From NCBI RefSeq assembly GCF_013390595.1, contig NZ_JACAWV010000008.1, forward strand, positions 824,758 to 888,757: a stretch of 64,000 nucleotides of DNA. The letters are read 5' to 3'. Under the pieces are notes generated by a model. It was not told the origin of the DNA. It made no database searches and was given only the letters and a program-made list of their open reading frames with translations. This stretch comes from Rhizobium sp. RM (GTDB lineage Bacteria; Pseudomonadota; Alphaproteobacteria; Rhizobiales; Rhizobiaceae). The position numbers and the translations under genes were made by a program. This document shows positions 33,736 through 44,027 of the stretch, piece by piece. Numbering within the stretch: the stretch's first letter is position 1; every line of letters begins with the position of its first letter.

Positions 33736-35125
33736 CTCACTCACCGCCCGCGTCCTTCTGCTCGCCTCACTTTGGTCGGTGCTGGCGCTGGTGGTGATTG
33801 CGGTGGTGATTTCCACGCTCTATCGTCAGGGCGTGGAGCGTAGCTTCACGGATCTTTTGCGCGCCCAGCTCTACAACGTGATCAACTCGATCACGATCTC
33901 AAACGAGAATACCCTTGCGGGCAGCCCGCAGCTCGGTGATCTTAGATTTTCACAGCCCGATACCGGCTGGTACTGGGTGGTGGAGCCGCTTGGCAATTTC
34001 CAGACCGCACCGCTGGTCTCGTCCTCGCTCGGCGTTGCCTCGCTGCCAGTGCCGGGGATTCTCGATGTACCCTTCGACAATCGCTACGAGCGTTTTTATG
34101 CCGTGACCGATGAAGCTGGCAATCGCGTGCAGGTCGCCGAAACGGAAGTGGTACTGGACGGTGAAGGGCGAGCTGCGCGTTTCCGCGTTTCCGGCAACCT
34201 CAACGTCGTCGAAGACGATGTTCGGGACTTCTCCAACAGCCTCTATCTGGCGCTCGCGGTTTTCGGTGTCGGCAGTCTTGTCGTCAATGGTCTGGCCATT
34301 CTCTATTCGCTACGCCCGCTTGATCAGGCCCGTGTTGCACTTGGCAAGATTCGAGGCGGCGAAGCCGAAAGCCTCGAGGGCGAATTCCCACGGGAAATCC
34401 AGCCGCTGGCAAATGAGGTCAATGCGCTGATCGACAGCAACCGCCGTATCGTGGAGCGCGCCCGAATGCAGGTGGGTAATCTGGCGCACTCGCTGAAAAC
34501 GCCGATTGCCGTGTTGTTGAACGAAGCACGGACGCTGGAGCCGCAGCATGGTGATCTCGTACGGGCACAGGCAGATGCCATGCAGGCGCAGGTGCAGTCC
34601 TATCTGTCGCGTGCCCGTATCGCGGCCCAGCGCGGTTCGATCCTGGCCCGTGCCGAGGCTGAACCGGCACTCGAGCGGCTGGTGCGCGTCATGCGCCGCC
34701 TGAACCCCGACAAGCAGTTCTCACTGGTATTCGATGTGCCGGGCAGTGTTCTGGCGATGGAGCAGCAGGACCTCGAGGAAGTCGTCGGCAACCTCCTGGA
34801 AAATGCGGCCCGTTTCGCGAAGCATCAGGTGATCGTACGGGTCGCCGCAGGTACCCATCCCTCGTCAGACCCGGAGATTGCCCGCCGAGCCTGGATCGAG
34901 CTCACGGTTGAGGATGACGGGCCGGGACTGGAGCCGGAACAGATCAGTGAAGCGATGAAGCGTGGCAGGCGCCTTGATGAAAGCCGACCGGGAACGGGTC
35001 TCGGCCTTTCCATCGTCAGCGAAGTGGTGTCGGAGTATCATGGCCGCTTCTCTTTGTCGCGCAGCACGATTGGCGGTCTGAAGGCCGATCTGATTTTGCC
35101 TGGACTGTCGAAAGAACTTGCGTGA
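33725..35125 (+). CDS. feuQ: Sensor histidine kinase FeuQ
   Basis: 466 residues from ATG 33725. Membrane helix 1 at about 12-35, a periplasmic sensor of about 130 residues, helix 2 near 170-195, HAMP-like linker, HisKA with His255 in NLAHSLKTP, and HATPase with NLLENAARFA, DDGPGL and GTGLGLSIV. The family partner is FeuP. In the S. meliloti model the periplasmic domain is restrained by FeuN, and loss of restraint over-activates FeuP. Coupled to feuP by an 11-base overlap. Confidence 0.85.
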   Translation: MRSNSLTARVLLLASLWSVLALVVIAVVISTLYRQGVERSFTDLLRAQLYNVINSITISNENTLAGSPQLGDLRFSQPDTGWYWVVEPLGNFQTAPLVSSSLGVASLPVPGILDVPFDNRYERFYAVTDEAGNRVQVAETEVVLDGEGRAARFRVSGNLNVVEDDVRDFSNSLYLALAVFGVGSLVVNGLAILYSLRPLDQARVALGKIRGGEAESLEGEFPREIQPLANEVNALIDSNRRIVERARMQVGNLAHSLKTPIAVLLNEARTLEPQHGDLVRAQADAMQAQVQSYLSRARIAAQRGSILARAEAEPALERLVRVMRRLNPDKQFSLVFDVPGSVLAMEQQDLEEVVGNLLENAARFAKHQVIVRVAAGTHPSSDPEIARRAWIELTVEDDGPGLEPEQISEAMKRGRRLDESRPGTGLGLSIVSEVVSEYHGRFSLSRSTIGGLKADLILPGLSKELA

Positions 35126-35230
35126 TCCAAGAAAAAAAGCAAGAAATTCAATGGCGATACAATGCGTGCAATGCGATGGTAGTGAGGACTGAGTTTGGTT
35201 GACGTTTACGATAACGGCCGTTCCGTAACG

Positions 35231-35665
35231 ATGCGTTCTCTGGTGTCGCGCCCTGTGCTTCTGTCGGTCCTCTGCGTATCGATGTTGAGCGCCTGCACGA
35301 CGACAAACACGCGAACAGCAAGCAGTGGCGGTGGGCTGTTTGGCCGCTCGTCGCAGCCTTCCACGCCGTTCCTTGCCAATCTCCAGGGCGGTATCGTTGG
35401 ACGCAGCGGTGTGCAGCTTGACCGTGGTGACCAGACAAAGGCGCTTGAGGCCGAATATCGTGCACTCGAGACTGCGCCGGTTGGAACACCGGTAAGCTGG
35501 ACCGGCAACGATGCCAGCGGACAGGTTATCGCCAACGCGCCATACCAGGTCGGAAACCAGAATTGCCGGCAATATTCCCATACGCTGACGGTAGACGGCA
35601 AGGAAACGCGCGTGCGCGGTGCAGCCTGTCGCAACCCTGATGGAAGCTGGTCACCATTGACGTAA
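35231..35665 (+). CDS. Surface-antigen-like lipoprotein
   Basis: 144 residues from ATG 35231. A lipoprotein signal peptide ends in lipobox LSAC (Cys22). The mature chain has a Gly/Ser-rich start and a beta-rich C-terminus (GQVIANAPYQVGNQNCRQYSHTLTVDGKETRVRGAACRNPDGSW) typical of the RT0821/Lpp0805 surface protein family. A TTG at 35195 has a better Shine-Dalgarno (GAGGA six bases upstream) and would add 12 residues. It sits 70 bases after feuQ and may be co-transcribed, placing an outer-membrane protein with the envelope sensor. Function unknown. Confidence 0.75.
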   Translation: MRSLVSRPVLLSVLCVSMLSACTTTNTRTASSGGGLFGRSSQPSTPFLANLQGGIVGRSGVQLDRGDQTKALEAEYRALETAPVGTPVSWTGNDASGQVIANAPYQVGNQNCRQYSHTLTVDGKETRVRGAACRNPDGSWSPLT

Positions 35666-35801
35666 ATCAAGGCGCAGTGTGCTTGACTGATCCAGAAAGC
35701 GCCTGTCGCTGGAAGAGTGGCATGCGACGTGATGTCTCAAATTTACGTCATTCCCAATACGCGTGTTTTCATGCGGCGCGCATTCGAGTAATTGAGCCTC
35801 T

Positions 35802-36947
35802 ATGTTCTGGATTGTCGTTGCAATATTGACGGCGGCTGTCGCCATCGCCCTGATGTATCCGTTGATGCGGAAGACCGAGGTAGCTGAAAGCCGCCGCGAC
35901 GGAGAGGTTGCCGTTTACCGCGATCAGCTGGCAGAGCTTGAGCGCGAGCGTCAGGCGGGCTTGATCGGTGACACGCAGGCTGAATATGCGCGCGCCGAAA
36001 TCGGTCGCCGCCTGCTGGCCGCAGCCGATGCCGAGGAGACCGCGAGCTCCGTTCGCCCAAGCCGTCACAATCTGGCCGTCTCCTTCATCACAGTCCTGCT
36101 TCCAGCACTCGGCCTCTGTCTTTACATTTGGCAGGGAAGTCCGGATGCCCCGGACTTGCCGCTCGAGGCACGTCTTGAAAACCCCGGCAACGACATGAAC
36201 CTGTTGATTGCCAAGGTTGAGAGACATCTGGCGCAGAATCCGGCGGACGGCGGTGGATGGGATGTGCTTGCACCGATCTACTTCAAGACCCAGCGTCTGG
36301 GTGACGCCGAAATGGCTTACCGCAATGCCATCCGTCTGCTGGGAGAAAATCCCGAACGCCTGATCGGTCTCGGCGAGACGCTGGTCGCAATGAATGACGG
36401 CATTGTCATCGAGGCTGCCCGGTCGTCCTTCGAGGATGCCGAGCGTCAGAGACCCGGTAATCCGCGAGCACGTTTCTATCTGGCGCTGTCTTTGGAGCAG
36501 GCTGGCAAGATGCCGGAAGCGCAGGCGGCTTTCACCGCACTTGCCAAGGATGCACCGGCCGGTGCGCCGTGGTTGCCGCTTGTGCGTGAGCATATTGCCC
36601 GCACGGGCGGAGCCGGTACTGGTGGCGGAGCGCAGCCTGGCCCAACGGCTGAAGATGTTGCCGCGGCAAAAGACATGGCGCCCGCCGACCGGCAGGCGAT
36701 GATCGAGGGGATGGTCGAAAGCCTCGAGGCCAAGATGCGGGACAATCCTGCCGACTTTGAGGGATGGATGCGCCTGGTTCGGGCCTATGCCGTTCTGAAA
36801 AACGGCAACAGGGCGAATGAGGCGCTGAAGTCAGGTCTTGCCGCGTTCCCGCCGCAGGGTGAACAGGGCAAACAGCTTCTGGCGCTCGCCAGGGAACTCG
36901 GAATTTCCACTGACGGACTTGTGCCGCAGGAGGGTGCAACACAATGA
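35802..36947 (+). CDS. ccmI: Cytochrome c maturation protein CcmI (CycH)
   Basis: 381 residues. Two N-terminal membrane helices ([38 protein letters not shown]) flank a cytoplasmic loop with [29 protein letters not shown], a CcmI signature. The periplasmic part has TPR repeats ([25 protein letters not shown] and following). CcmI binds apocytochrome c C-termini and presents them to the haem ligation complex. It is the first gene of the ccmIEFH (cycHJKL) operon and overlaps ccmE by four bases. Confidence 0.95.
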   Translation: MFWIVVAILTAAVAIALMYPLMRKTEVAESRRDGEVAVYRDQLAELERERQAGLIGDTQAEYARAEIGRRLLAAADAEETASSVRPSRHNLAVSFITVLLPALGLCLYIWQGSPDAPDLPLEARLENPGNDMNLLIAKVERHLAQNPADGGGWDVLAPIYFKTQRLGDAEMAYRNAIRLLGENPERLIGLGETLVAMNDGIVIEAARSSFEDAERQRPGNPRARFYLALSLEQAGKMPEAQAAFTALAKDAPAGAPWLPLVREHIARTGGAGTGGGAQPGPTAEDVAAAKDMAPADRQAMIEGMVESLEAKMRDNPADFEGWMRLVRAYAVLKNGNRANEALKSGLAAFPPQGEQGKQLLALARELGISTDGLVPQEGATQ

Positions 36948-37423
36948 CCCGCAAACAGAAACGGCTTGCAATCATCGGGGGCGGCGTGAGCTTCATCATG
37001 ATGGCGGTGCTGCTCGTCATGTTCGCCTTCGGCCAGTCGATCGCCTATTTCTATATGCCGGCCGATCTGGAGAAAACACCGGTCAATCCGGGCACACGCA
37101 TTCGTCTGGGTGGACTGGTTGCGGAAGGCTCGGTCAAGCGGGGTGAGGGCAGGACTGTAAGCTTTACGGTCACTGACGGATCGGCCACCGTGCCGGTGAC
37201 CTATACCGGCATTCTGCCGGACCTGTTCCGCGAAGGGCAGGGTGTGGTGACGGAAGGCACATTTGACGCAGCAACACACGGTTTCGTTGCCGATAGCGTT
37301 CTGGCCAAGCACGACGAGAACTACATGCCGAAGGAAGTCGCGGACCGCCTGAAAGACAAGGGCCTGTGGCAGCACACTGAAGGCGACGGGGCTTCGACGG
37401 ACAAGACCGGAGCGACGCAATGA
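36944..37423 (+). CDS. ccmE: Haem chaperone CcmE (CycJ)
   Basis: 159 residues. An N-terminal signal anchor (residues 10-32) tethers a periplasmic OB-fold domain. The haem-binding motif HDENY has His123, which forms the covalent haem adduct, and Tyr127. Conserved [12 protein letters not shown] and [18 protein letters not shown] are present. It carries haem to CcmF/CcmH. Four-base overlaps with ccmI and ccmF show a tight operon. Confidence 0.96.
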   Translation: MTRKQKRLAIIGGGVSFIMMAVLLVMFAFGQSIAYFYMPADLEKTPVNPGTRIRLGGLVAEGSVKRGEGRTVSFTVTDGSATVPVTYTGILPDLFREGQGVVTEGTFDAATHGFVADSVLAKHDENYMPKEVADRLKDKGLWQHTEGDGASTDKTGATQ

Positions 37424-39411
37424 TCAACGAGATCGGCCACTATGCACTCGTTCTGGCGCTCGGCGTCGGTTTGATCGTCTCGATCCTGCCGGTCATCGGT
37501 GCCCGCCGCAACGACCGGGCGCTGATGGACATCGCATCGCTCGGCTCGGTGGTGATGTTTCTTCTGGTATCGTTGTCCTTCGCTGCCCTGACGCGCGCTT
37601 ATGCTGTTTCGGATTTCTCCGTCCGAAACGTCTGGGAAAATTCCCATTCGCTGATGCCGATGCTCTACAAGCTGACAGGCGTGTGGGGAAATCACGAGGG
37701 GTCCATGCTGCTGTGGCTGCTGATCCTCGTATTCTTCAGTGCGCTCGTTTCCGTATTCGGGCGCAACCTGCCGGAGACGCTGAAAGCCAATGTCCTTTCC
37801 GTCCAGGCATGGATCGCCGTCGCGTTCCTGCTCTTTATTCTGCTGACGTCCAATCCCTTCCTGCGCCTTGATCCGGCGCCCGCCGAGGGACAGGATCTCA
37901 ACCCGATCCTCCAGGATTTCGGTCTCGCCATTCATCCGCCACTGCTCTATCTCGGCTATGTCGGGTTTTCGGTCTGTTTCTCCTTTGCTGTTGCAGCGCT
38001 TATCGAAGGCCGGATTGATGCCGCATGGGCACGCTGGGTCAGGCCCTGGACGCTGGCTGCCTGGACTTTCCTGACGGCCGGTATCGCCATGGGGTCTTAT
38101 TGGGCCTATTACGAGCTCGGTTGGGGTGGTTGGTGGTTCTGGGACCCGGTTGAAAACGCATCCTTCATGCCGTGGCTTGCCGGAACGGCTTTGTTGCATT
38201 CGGCTCTGGTCATGGAAAAGCGCGAGGCGCTGAAAATCTGGACAGTGCTGTTGGCGATCATGACGTTTTCGCTGTCGCTGCTCGGGACGTTCCTCGTTCG
38301 CTCCGGTGTTCTGACCTCGGTACACGCCTTCGCGACCGATCCAAGCCGTGGCATCTTCATCCTCTGTATCCTGATGATCTTCATCGGAGGTGCCTTTGCC
38401 CTGTTTGCCTGGCGGGCACCGGAGTTGAAGGCAGGCGGGTTGTTTGCGCCAATCTCGCGTGAAGCCGCGCTCGTTCTCAATAACCTGATCCTGACGGTTG
38501 CAACGGCGACCGTGCTGATCGGTACGCTCTATCCGTTGATCCTCGAAACATTGACGGGAGAGAAAATCTCTGTCGGCGCGCCGTTCTTCAATCTGACTTT
38601 CGGCCTGTTGATGGTGCCGATCCTGATCGTGACCCCGTTCGGTCCCTTGCTCGCCTGGAAACGCGGCGACCTGCTTGGAGCATTTCAGCGCCTTTATGTA
38701 GTTGCAGGGCTTGCCGCACTTGCCGGTCTGACGCTGTGGTACGTCGAAAACGGTGGCCCGGTCCTGGCAGCGCTTGGCATCGCTGCCGGTTTCTGGCTGG
38801 TATTGGGCGCATTCGCTGATCTCTGGTATCGAGCAAATTTCGGCAAACTCGCCTTCTCCATTGCTTTCCGACGTCTGAAGGGTCTACCGCGTTCGGCCTT
38901 TGGAACAGCACTTGCCCATATGGGGCTCGGCATCACGGTGCTTGGCATCGTGATCGTCACCACCTTCGAAACCGAAACTGTGCTCGAGATGAAGCAGGGC
39001 ATGACTGCTGAAGCTGGTGGCTACAGCCTGACCTTCGACGGCATACGCCATGCGGTCGGTCCAAACTTCACCGAGGATCGCGGTCATTTCACCGTTCGCA
39101 AGGCGGGCGTTGAAGTCGGCGATGTCTGGTCATCGAAGCGTCTCTATACCGCAAGACGCATGCCGACCACCGAAGCGGGTATCCTAACCTTCGGTTTGAG
39201 CCAGCTTTACGTATCGCTTGGCGATCCCATGGAAGATGGCGGTATCGTCGTGCGTATCTGGTGGAAGCCCTTCATTCTCTGCATCTGGGGTGGAACGCTG
39301 TTCATGATGTTGGGCGGTTTCGTTTCGTTGTCCGACAGACGGTTGCGCGTCGGTGCGCCAAACCGCAAGGCAAAGCCGGTTAAAGCGCCGACGCTGGAGG
39401 CTGCGGAATGA
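37420..39411 (+). CDS. ccmF: Haem lyase subunit CcmF (CycK)
   Basis: 663 residues, about 14-15 membrane helices. The tryptophan-rich WWD haem-handling motif is [20 protein letters not shown], with conserved His in [14 protein letters not shown] and [12 protein letters not shown]. It joins haem to the CxxCH motif of apocytochromes with CcmH and CcmI. Length is normal for the family. Four-base overlaps at both ends. Confidence 0.96.
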   Translation: MINEIGHYALVLALGVGLIVSILPVIGARRNDRALMDIASLGSVVMFLLVSLSFAALTRAYAVSDFSVRNVWENSHSLMPMLYKLTGVWGNHEGSMLLWLLILVFFSALVSVFGRNLPETLKANVLSVQAWIAVAFLLFILLTSNPFLRLDPAPAEGQDLNPILQDFGLAIHPPLLYLGYVGFSVCFSFAVAALIEGRIDAAWARWVRPWTLAAWTFLTAGIAMGSYWAYYELGWGGWWFWDPVENASFMPWLAGTALLHSALVMEKREALKIWTVLLAIMTFSLSLLGTFLVRSGVLTSVHAFATDPSRGIFILCILMIFIGGAFALFAWRAPELKAGGLFAPISREAALVLNNLILTVATATVLIGTLYPLILETLTGEKISVGAPFFNLTFGLLMVPILIVTPFGPLLAWKRGDLLGAFQRLYVVAGLAALAGLTLWYVENGGPVLAALGIAAGFWLVLGAFADLWYRANFGKLAFSIAFRRLKGLPRSAFGTALAHMGLGITVLGIVIVTTFETETVLEMKQGMTAEAGGYSLTFDGIRHAVGPNFTEDRGHFTVRKAGVEVGDVWSSKRLYTARRMPTTEAGILTFGLSQLYVSLGDPMEDGGIVVRIWWKPFILCIWGGTLFMMLGGFVSLSDRRLRVGAPNRKAKPVKAPTLEAAE

Positions 39412-39863
39412 TGCGCAAACTGCTTGTGGCGCTGCTGCTTTCACTCCTTGCCTTGCCGGCCTTTGCTTTCAATCCCGACGAGGTCTTGAAAGACCCGGTG
39501 CTGGAAGGGCGGGCGAGAAATCTGACATCGCAGTTGCGCTGCATGGTCTGCCAGAACCAGTCCATCGATGATTCCAACGCTGAACTGGCTCGCGATCTTA
39601 GAGTTTTGGTGCGCGAACGATTGACGGAAGGTGACAGCGATCAGGCTGTGATCGATTACGTGGTGTCGCGTTACGGCGAGTTCGTGCTGCTGAAACCGCG
39701 TCTCAGCCTGCGCACCGTTCTCCTTTGGGGCGCCCCCATTCTCCTCATTCTTGCCGGATCTTTTGCCGTTTTCGTGTTCTCCCGTCGTCGGGCTGCCTTG
39801 CCGCAAGGCTCAATGTTGACGCCGGAAGAAGAAGCGAGAATACGCGACCTTATTGAAAAATAA
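39408..39863 (+). CDS. ccmH: Cytochrome c biogenesis thioreductase CcmH (CycL)
   Basis: 151 residues with a signal peptide (cleavage near AFAF), the redox motif CMVC (Cys45, Cys48) in [19 protein letters not shown], and a C-terminal membrane helix ([19 protein letters not shown]). It reduces or resolves the apocytochrome CxxC so haem can be attached. It is the last gene of the ccm operon; degP follows after 154 bases. Confidence 0.96.
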   Translation: MMRKLLVALLLSLLALPAFAFNPDEVLKDPVLEGRARNLTSQLRCMVCQNQSIDDSNAELARDLRVLVRERLTEGDSDQAVIDYVVSRYGEFVLLKPRLSLRTVLLWGAPILLILAGSFAVFVFSRRRAALPQGSMLTPEEEARIRDLIEK

Positions 39864-40017
39864 GCGGTTTATTTCCTGCGTCTGAAGTCTTTTCCAACAT
39901 TACGATTTTTTCATTCGTCAGACACTTCGCTGTAAGGTGTCGCCTCTTATATCTTCATCATCCACCGCTTCCCCGGTCAAACGGGTTCCTGTCTGAATGA
40001 AGAAAGAAGGTACGAAA

Positions 40018-41580
40018 ATGTCTAACTCGCAAAACGGACGTCCCTCGCTGAAGAATTTTCTGAAGGCAACGACCGTTGGCGGTCTTGCCGCGCTGATGCT
40101 CTCGACCGGTGTTGCTGCGCCAATCGCACAGTCCTTCGCTGCTCCGGTTGAAGTCAACGCTCCGCAAGTTCCGAGCTTCGCCAACGTCGTCGATGCTGTT
40201 TCGCCTGCCGTTGTTTCTGTTCGCGTCCAGTCGAATGTCCAGCCTGCCTCCGATGACAGCAACAGCTTTTCCTTTAACTTCGGTGGACGCGGTCTTGACC
40301 AGCTTCCCGATGACCATCCGCTTAAGCGCTTCTTCAAGGAGTTTGGTGGCCCTAACATGGACCGTGGTGACCGCGGCGATCGTGGCCCGAACCGCCACCG
40401 TGATGGCAAGGGTCCGCTACGTCCTGTTGCACAGGGCTCCGGCTTCTTCATCTCTGAAGACGGTTACGTCGTTACCAACAACCACGTCGTCGATGACGGT
40501 TCCGCATATACGGTTGTCATGAACGACGGCACCGAACTCGATGCCAAGCTGGTTGGTCGCGATCCGCGCACCGATCTGGCTCTGCTCAAGGTCGATGTGA
40601 ACCGCAAGTTCACCTATGTCCGCTTTGCCGATGACAGCAAGGTTCGCGTCGGTGACTGGGTCGTTGCAGTCGGTAACCCGTTCGGCCTCGGTGGTACTGT
40701 TACCTCGGGTATCATTTCTGCCCGTGGCCGCGACATCGGCTCCGGTCCTTACGACGATTACCTCCAGATTGATGCTGCTGTGAACCGTGGTAACTCTGGT
40801 GGTCCGGCCTTCAACCTCAACGGCGAAGTGGTTGGTATCAACACCGCGATCTTCTCTCCGTCGGGCGGTAACGTCGGTATCGCGTTTGCTATCCCGGCTT
40901 CCGTCGCCAAGGACGTGATTGCCGATCTTCAGAAGGACGGCAAGGTTGAGCGTGGTTGGCTCGGCGTGCAGATCCAGCCGGTAAGCAAGGATATTGCTGA
41001 ATCGCTGGGCCTTTCTGAAGCAAGCGGTGCTCTGGTCGTTTCTCCGCAGGCAGGTTCTCCGGGCGACAAGGCCGGTATCAAGCAGGGTGACATCATCACC
41101 GCTGTCAACGGCGATCCGGTGAAGGATGCACGTGATCTCTCGCGTCGTATCGGTGGCATGGCGCCGAACAGCAAGATTGAAGTCTCGCTGTGGCGTGACG
41201 GCAAGTCTCAGTCGGTAACCGTGACGCTCGGCGATCTGGCAAGCGACGATGCTTCCAAGGCAACGCCGACCCAGAATGACGACAACGGCAGCCAGCCTTC
41301 CAGCGAAAAGGCTCTCTCCAGCCTCGGTCTGACGGTTGCGCCTTCCGATGACGGCAATGGCCTTGCCATCACCGATGTCGATCCTGATAGCGATGCCGCC
41401 GCTCGTGGTCTGAAGACGGGTGAAAAGATCACCTCGGTCAACAACCAGCAGGTTGCGTCCGCAGCCGATGTCGAGAAGATCCTCGAACAGGCCAAGAAGG
41501 ACGGTCGTTCCAAGGCGCTGTTCCAGATCCAGACGGAAAATGGCAGCCGCTTCATCGCTCTCGATATCGATCAGGGCTGA
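40018..41580 (+). CDS. degP: Periplasmic serine protease DegP/HtrA
   Basis: 520 residues from ATG 40018, with AGAAGG upstream. Signal peptide, trypsin-like protease domain with triad His156 (NNHVVDD), Asp186 (RTDLALL) and Ser260 (GNSGGPAF), then two PDZ domains (about 300-390 and 420-515). It degrades or refolds damaged envelope proteins. Codon use appears more uniform than in the neighbours (many GGT, GTT, AAG), suggesting high expression. The ccm-degP-two-component order is conserved in rhizobia to my knowledge. Confidence 0.95.
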   Translation: MSNSQNGRPSLKNFLKATTVGGLAALMLSTGVAAPIAQSFAAPVEVNAPQVPSFANVVDAVSPAVVSVRVQSNVQPASDDSNSFSFNFGGRGLDQLPDDHPLKRFFKEFGGPNMDRGDRGDRGPNRHRDGKGPLRPVAQGSGFFISEDGYVVTNNHVVDDGSAYTVVMNDGTELDAKLVGRDPRTDLALLKVDVNRKFTYVRFADDSKVRVGDWVVAVGNPFGLGGTVTSGIISARGRDIGSGPYDDYLQIDAAVNRGNSGGPAFNLNGEVVGINTAIFSPSGGNVGIAFAIPASVAKDVIADLQKDGKVERGWLGVQIQPVSKDIAESLGLSEASGALVVSPQAGSPGDKAGIKQGDIITAVNGDPVKDARDLSRRIGGMAPNSKIEVSLWRDGKSQSVTVTLGDLASDDASKATPTQNDDNGSQPSSEKALSSLGLTVAPSDDGNGLAITDVDPDSDAAARGLKTGEKITSVNNQQVASAADVEKILEQAKKDGRSKALFQIQTENGSRFIALDIDQG

Positions 41581-41595
41581 TGATCTGAACGGGAC

Positions 41596-41620
41596 GGGGA
41601 GCGGCTGGTGCCGTCTCCCC
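41596..41620 (+). terminator. GC-rich hairpin after degP
   Basis: GGGGAGCGGC, loop TGGT, then GCCGTCTCCCC, pairing with one bulged T. It begins 15 bases after the degP stop. No U tract follows, so it may stabilise the transcript end or act as a partial terminator before the response regulator. Confidence 0.45.
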
Positions 41621-41772
41621 GCCACCCCGATATGAAGCAGGACGCAGGCCGGCTCCCGTCGGCCTCCCGCCGTATATCCGGAGGACTTCTCGTGGAAAAC
41701 AAGGTTCAGGAACTGTCTCCCGCATCTGTTTCCGGTTGTACGGAAAAGGGCGAGGGCGCTATTGTCCCGCAC

Positions 41773-42450
41773 ATGAAGATTCTAGTCATTGAAGACGACC
41801 TTGAGGCTGCTGCCTACATGACAAAGGCGTTCCGGGAAGCCGGAATTGTCGCCGATCACGCCAGCGACGGTGAGAGCGGTTTGTTCATGGGCTGCGAAAA
41901 CGCCTATGATGTCATGGTCATCGACCGCATGCTGCCGCGTCGCGACGGACTGTCCGTCATCAGCGAACTGCGCCGTCGCGGTATCGAAACCCCGGTTCTG
42001 ATCCTGTCCGCACTCGGACAGGTGGATGACCGTGTCACCGGGCTGCGTGCCGGTGGCGACGACTATCTGCCCAAACCCTACGCCTTTTCAGAGCTGCTCG
42101 CCCGTATCGAGGTGCTGGGCCGCCGCAAGGGCAAACCCGAACAGGACATGGTTTATCGTGTTGGCGATCTGGAACTGGATCGGCTCTCCCACGACGTGCG
42201 CCGCAACGGCAAGGAAATCCTGCTGCAGCCGCGCGAATTCCGCCTGCTGGAATATCTGATGAAAAATGCCGGACAGGTCGTGACCCGTACCATGCTCCTG
42301 GAAAATGTCTGGGACTATCATTTCGACCCCCAGACCAATGTTATCGACGTGCATGTTTCCCGTCTCCGCTCGAAAATCGAGAAGGACTTCGAGAAGCCGC
42401 TTTTGAAGACCATTCGCGGCGCGGGTTACATGATGAAGGACGAGGGCTGA
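41773..42450 (+). CDS. OmpR-family response regulator downstream of degP
   Basis: 225 residues from ATG 41773. Receiver domain with IEDD, phospho-Asp51, and Lys in PKPY; then an OmpR winged helix (REFRLLEYLMKNAGQVVTRTMLLENVWDYHFDPQTNVIDVHV). The ATG has no nearby Shine-Dalgarno, while GTG 41692 has GGAGG seven bases upstream and would add 27 residues rich in Glu/Ser/Val; the true start is therefore uncertain. It pairs with the kinase that follows. Envelope stress sensing is a guess from the degP context. Confidence 0.88.
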   Translation: MKILVIEDDLEAAAYMTKAFREAGIVADHASDGESGLFMGCENAYDVMVIDRMLPRRDGLSVISELRRRGIETPVLILSALGQVDDRVTGLRAGGDDYLPKPYAFSELLARIEVLGRRKGKPEQDMVYRVGDLELDRLSHDVRRNGKEILLQPREFRLLEYLMKNAGQVVTRTMLLENVWDYHFDPQTNVIDVHVSRLRSKIEKDFEKPLLKTIRGAGYMMKDEG

Positions 42451-43869
42451 TTGGCGAAAATGGCCCGCCTTAGAATATTGTTCCGGTCCACAGCGGTCCG
42501 CCTGTCGGCGCTTTATATCCTGCTGTTTGCACTGTGTGCCGCTTTCCTGGTGTTTTACGTCACGGCCTTGTCGGAGCGCCTGCTGAACCAGCAGACGCGC
42601 GACGCCGTGTTGCAGGAAGTGGCCGATGTGCAGCGCATCTATGGCCGCGGCGGCATCAATCCGCTGTTGCGGATGATGGAGCGGCGGGCACGCCAGCCGG
42701 GAGCAAGCCTCTACATCATCGCTGGACCGAACGGTGAAATTCTTGCCGGTAATGTCGCCTCCGTGGAACCGGGCGTGTTCGACAAGGAGGGCTGGACCGG
42801 CTTCCCCTTTAGCTACGAGCGTTACTCGGAGAGCGGAGACAGTGTGCAGCATCTGGCAACTGCCAATGTTTTCACGCTGGACAATGGCCTGCGCATCCTG
42901 ATCGGACGCGACCTTGGTGAACCAACCAAATTCCGGGCACTTGTCCGCAACGCGCTGATGGTTGCGCTGGCGATCATGAGTGCCGGTGCGCTGCTCATCT
43001 GGTTCGGCATTGGTCGCAACGCCCTGAAACGCATCGACCGCATGTCTGCCGCCACGAAAAAGATCATGGCGGGCGATCTCTCACAGCGTCTGCCGCAGGG
43101 CCGCTCCGGGGATGAGTTCGATCGTCTGTCGGGCTCGCTCAATGCCATGCTTGGTCGCATCGAGAAGCTGAATGAGGGGTTGCGGCAGGTTTCCGACAAT
43201 ATCGCCCATGACCTCAAGACACCGCTGACGCGATTGAGAAACAAGGCCGCCGACGCATTGAGCGATACCGATGAAACGAAACGGCGCGCTGCGCTTGAAG
43301 GGATTATCGCGGAATCCGACCAGCTCATCCGCACCTTCAATGCGCTTCTGATGATTTCTCGTGTTGAGGCAGGTTCCATTGCTGCCGAAATGACCGATGT
43401 AGATGTGTCTGCGATCGCTGCCGACAGTGCGGAACTTTACGAACCTGTTGCAGAAGACGCCGGGCTGGTTCTGACGACCGAGATCGAGGAGGGGTTGTCC
43501 GTCAAGGGTAATCGCGAACTGATCGGTCAGGCACTTTCCAACCTTATCGACAACGCGATGAAGTATGCGAGCGAAGCCGAGGGCGAGAAGAAGCTCGTTG
43601 TCCGACTGACAAAACAGCAGGATTCCATCGTGCTCTCCGTCGCCGACGACGGGCCGGGAGTTCCCGCTGACAAGCGTGAGGAAGTGCTGAAACGGTTCGT
43701 GCGACTGGATGAAAGTCGCTCCAAGCCAGGAACAGGCCTCGGTCTTTCTCTCGTGGAGGCCGTTATGGAGTTGCACGGTGGTTCATTGGTGCTATCAGAC
43801 ACCAATCCAGTCAATGCCGCATCTCCGGGCCTAACCGTTTCCATGGTTTTTCCAGTCGCAAAATCGTAG
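42451..43869 (+). CDS. Sensor histidine kinase partner of the degP-linked regulator
   Basis: 472 residues from TTG 42451, directly after the regulator stop with GAGGG just upstream; ATG 42460 is an alternative. Two membrane helices (about 15-40 and 165-190) enclose a periplasmic sensor of about 125 residues. HAMP, HisKA with His253 (NIAHDLKTPLTRL) and HATPase with DNAMKYA, DDGPGV and GTGLGLSLV follow. It is EnvZ/QseC-like overall. The signal is unknown. Confidence 0.88.
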   Translation: MAKMARLRILFRSTAVRLSALYILLFALCAAFLVFYVTALSERLLNQQTRDAVLQEVADVQRIYGRGGINPLLRMMERRARQPGASLYIIAGPNGEILAGNVASVEPGVFDKEGWTGFPFSYERYSESGDSVQHLATANVFTLDNGLRILIGRDLGEPTKFRALVRNALMVALAIMSAGALLIWFGIGRNALKRIDRMSAATKKIMAGDLSQRLPQGRSGDEFDRLSGSLNAMLGRIEKLNEGLRQVSDNIAHDLKTPLTRLRNKAADALSDTDETKRRAALEGIIAESDQLIRTFNALLMISRVEAGSIAAEMTDVDVSAIAADSAELYEPVAEDAGLVLTTEIEEGLSVKGNRELIGQALSNLIDNAMKYASEAEGEKKLVVRLTKQQDSIVLSVADDGPGVPADKREEVLKRFVRLDESRSKPGTGLGLSLVEAVMELHGGSLVLSDTNPVNAASPGLTVSMVFPVAKS

Positions 43870-44027
43870 CCGGCAGGAAATTATCGTCGACTTCCGGGTG
43901 ACTGCTGGTGCGTCAAATGGCGCCTGTTCTTTTGTGTTGAACTGAAGAATATTGATCGAAATATTGCTCTTTGGTTCATTCTGATCTCTGTGTTTTTCAT
44001 AGCGATCGGCACAAGGAAGACTGACAG

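Noticed and set aside
40417..41772. Minus-strand ORF of 451 codons opposite degP
   Set aside because: A shadow of degP codon use. It has no ribosome site, and the product has no recognisable domain.
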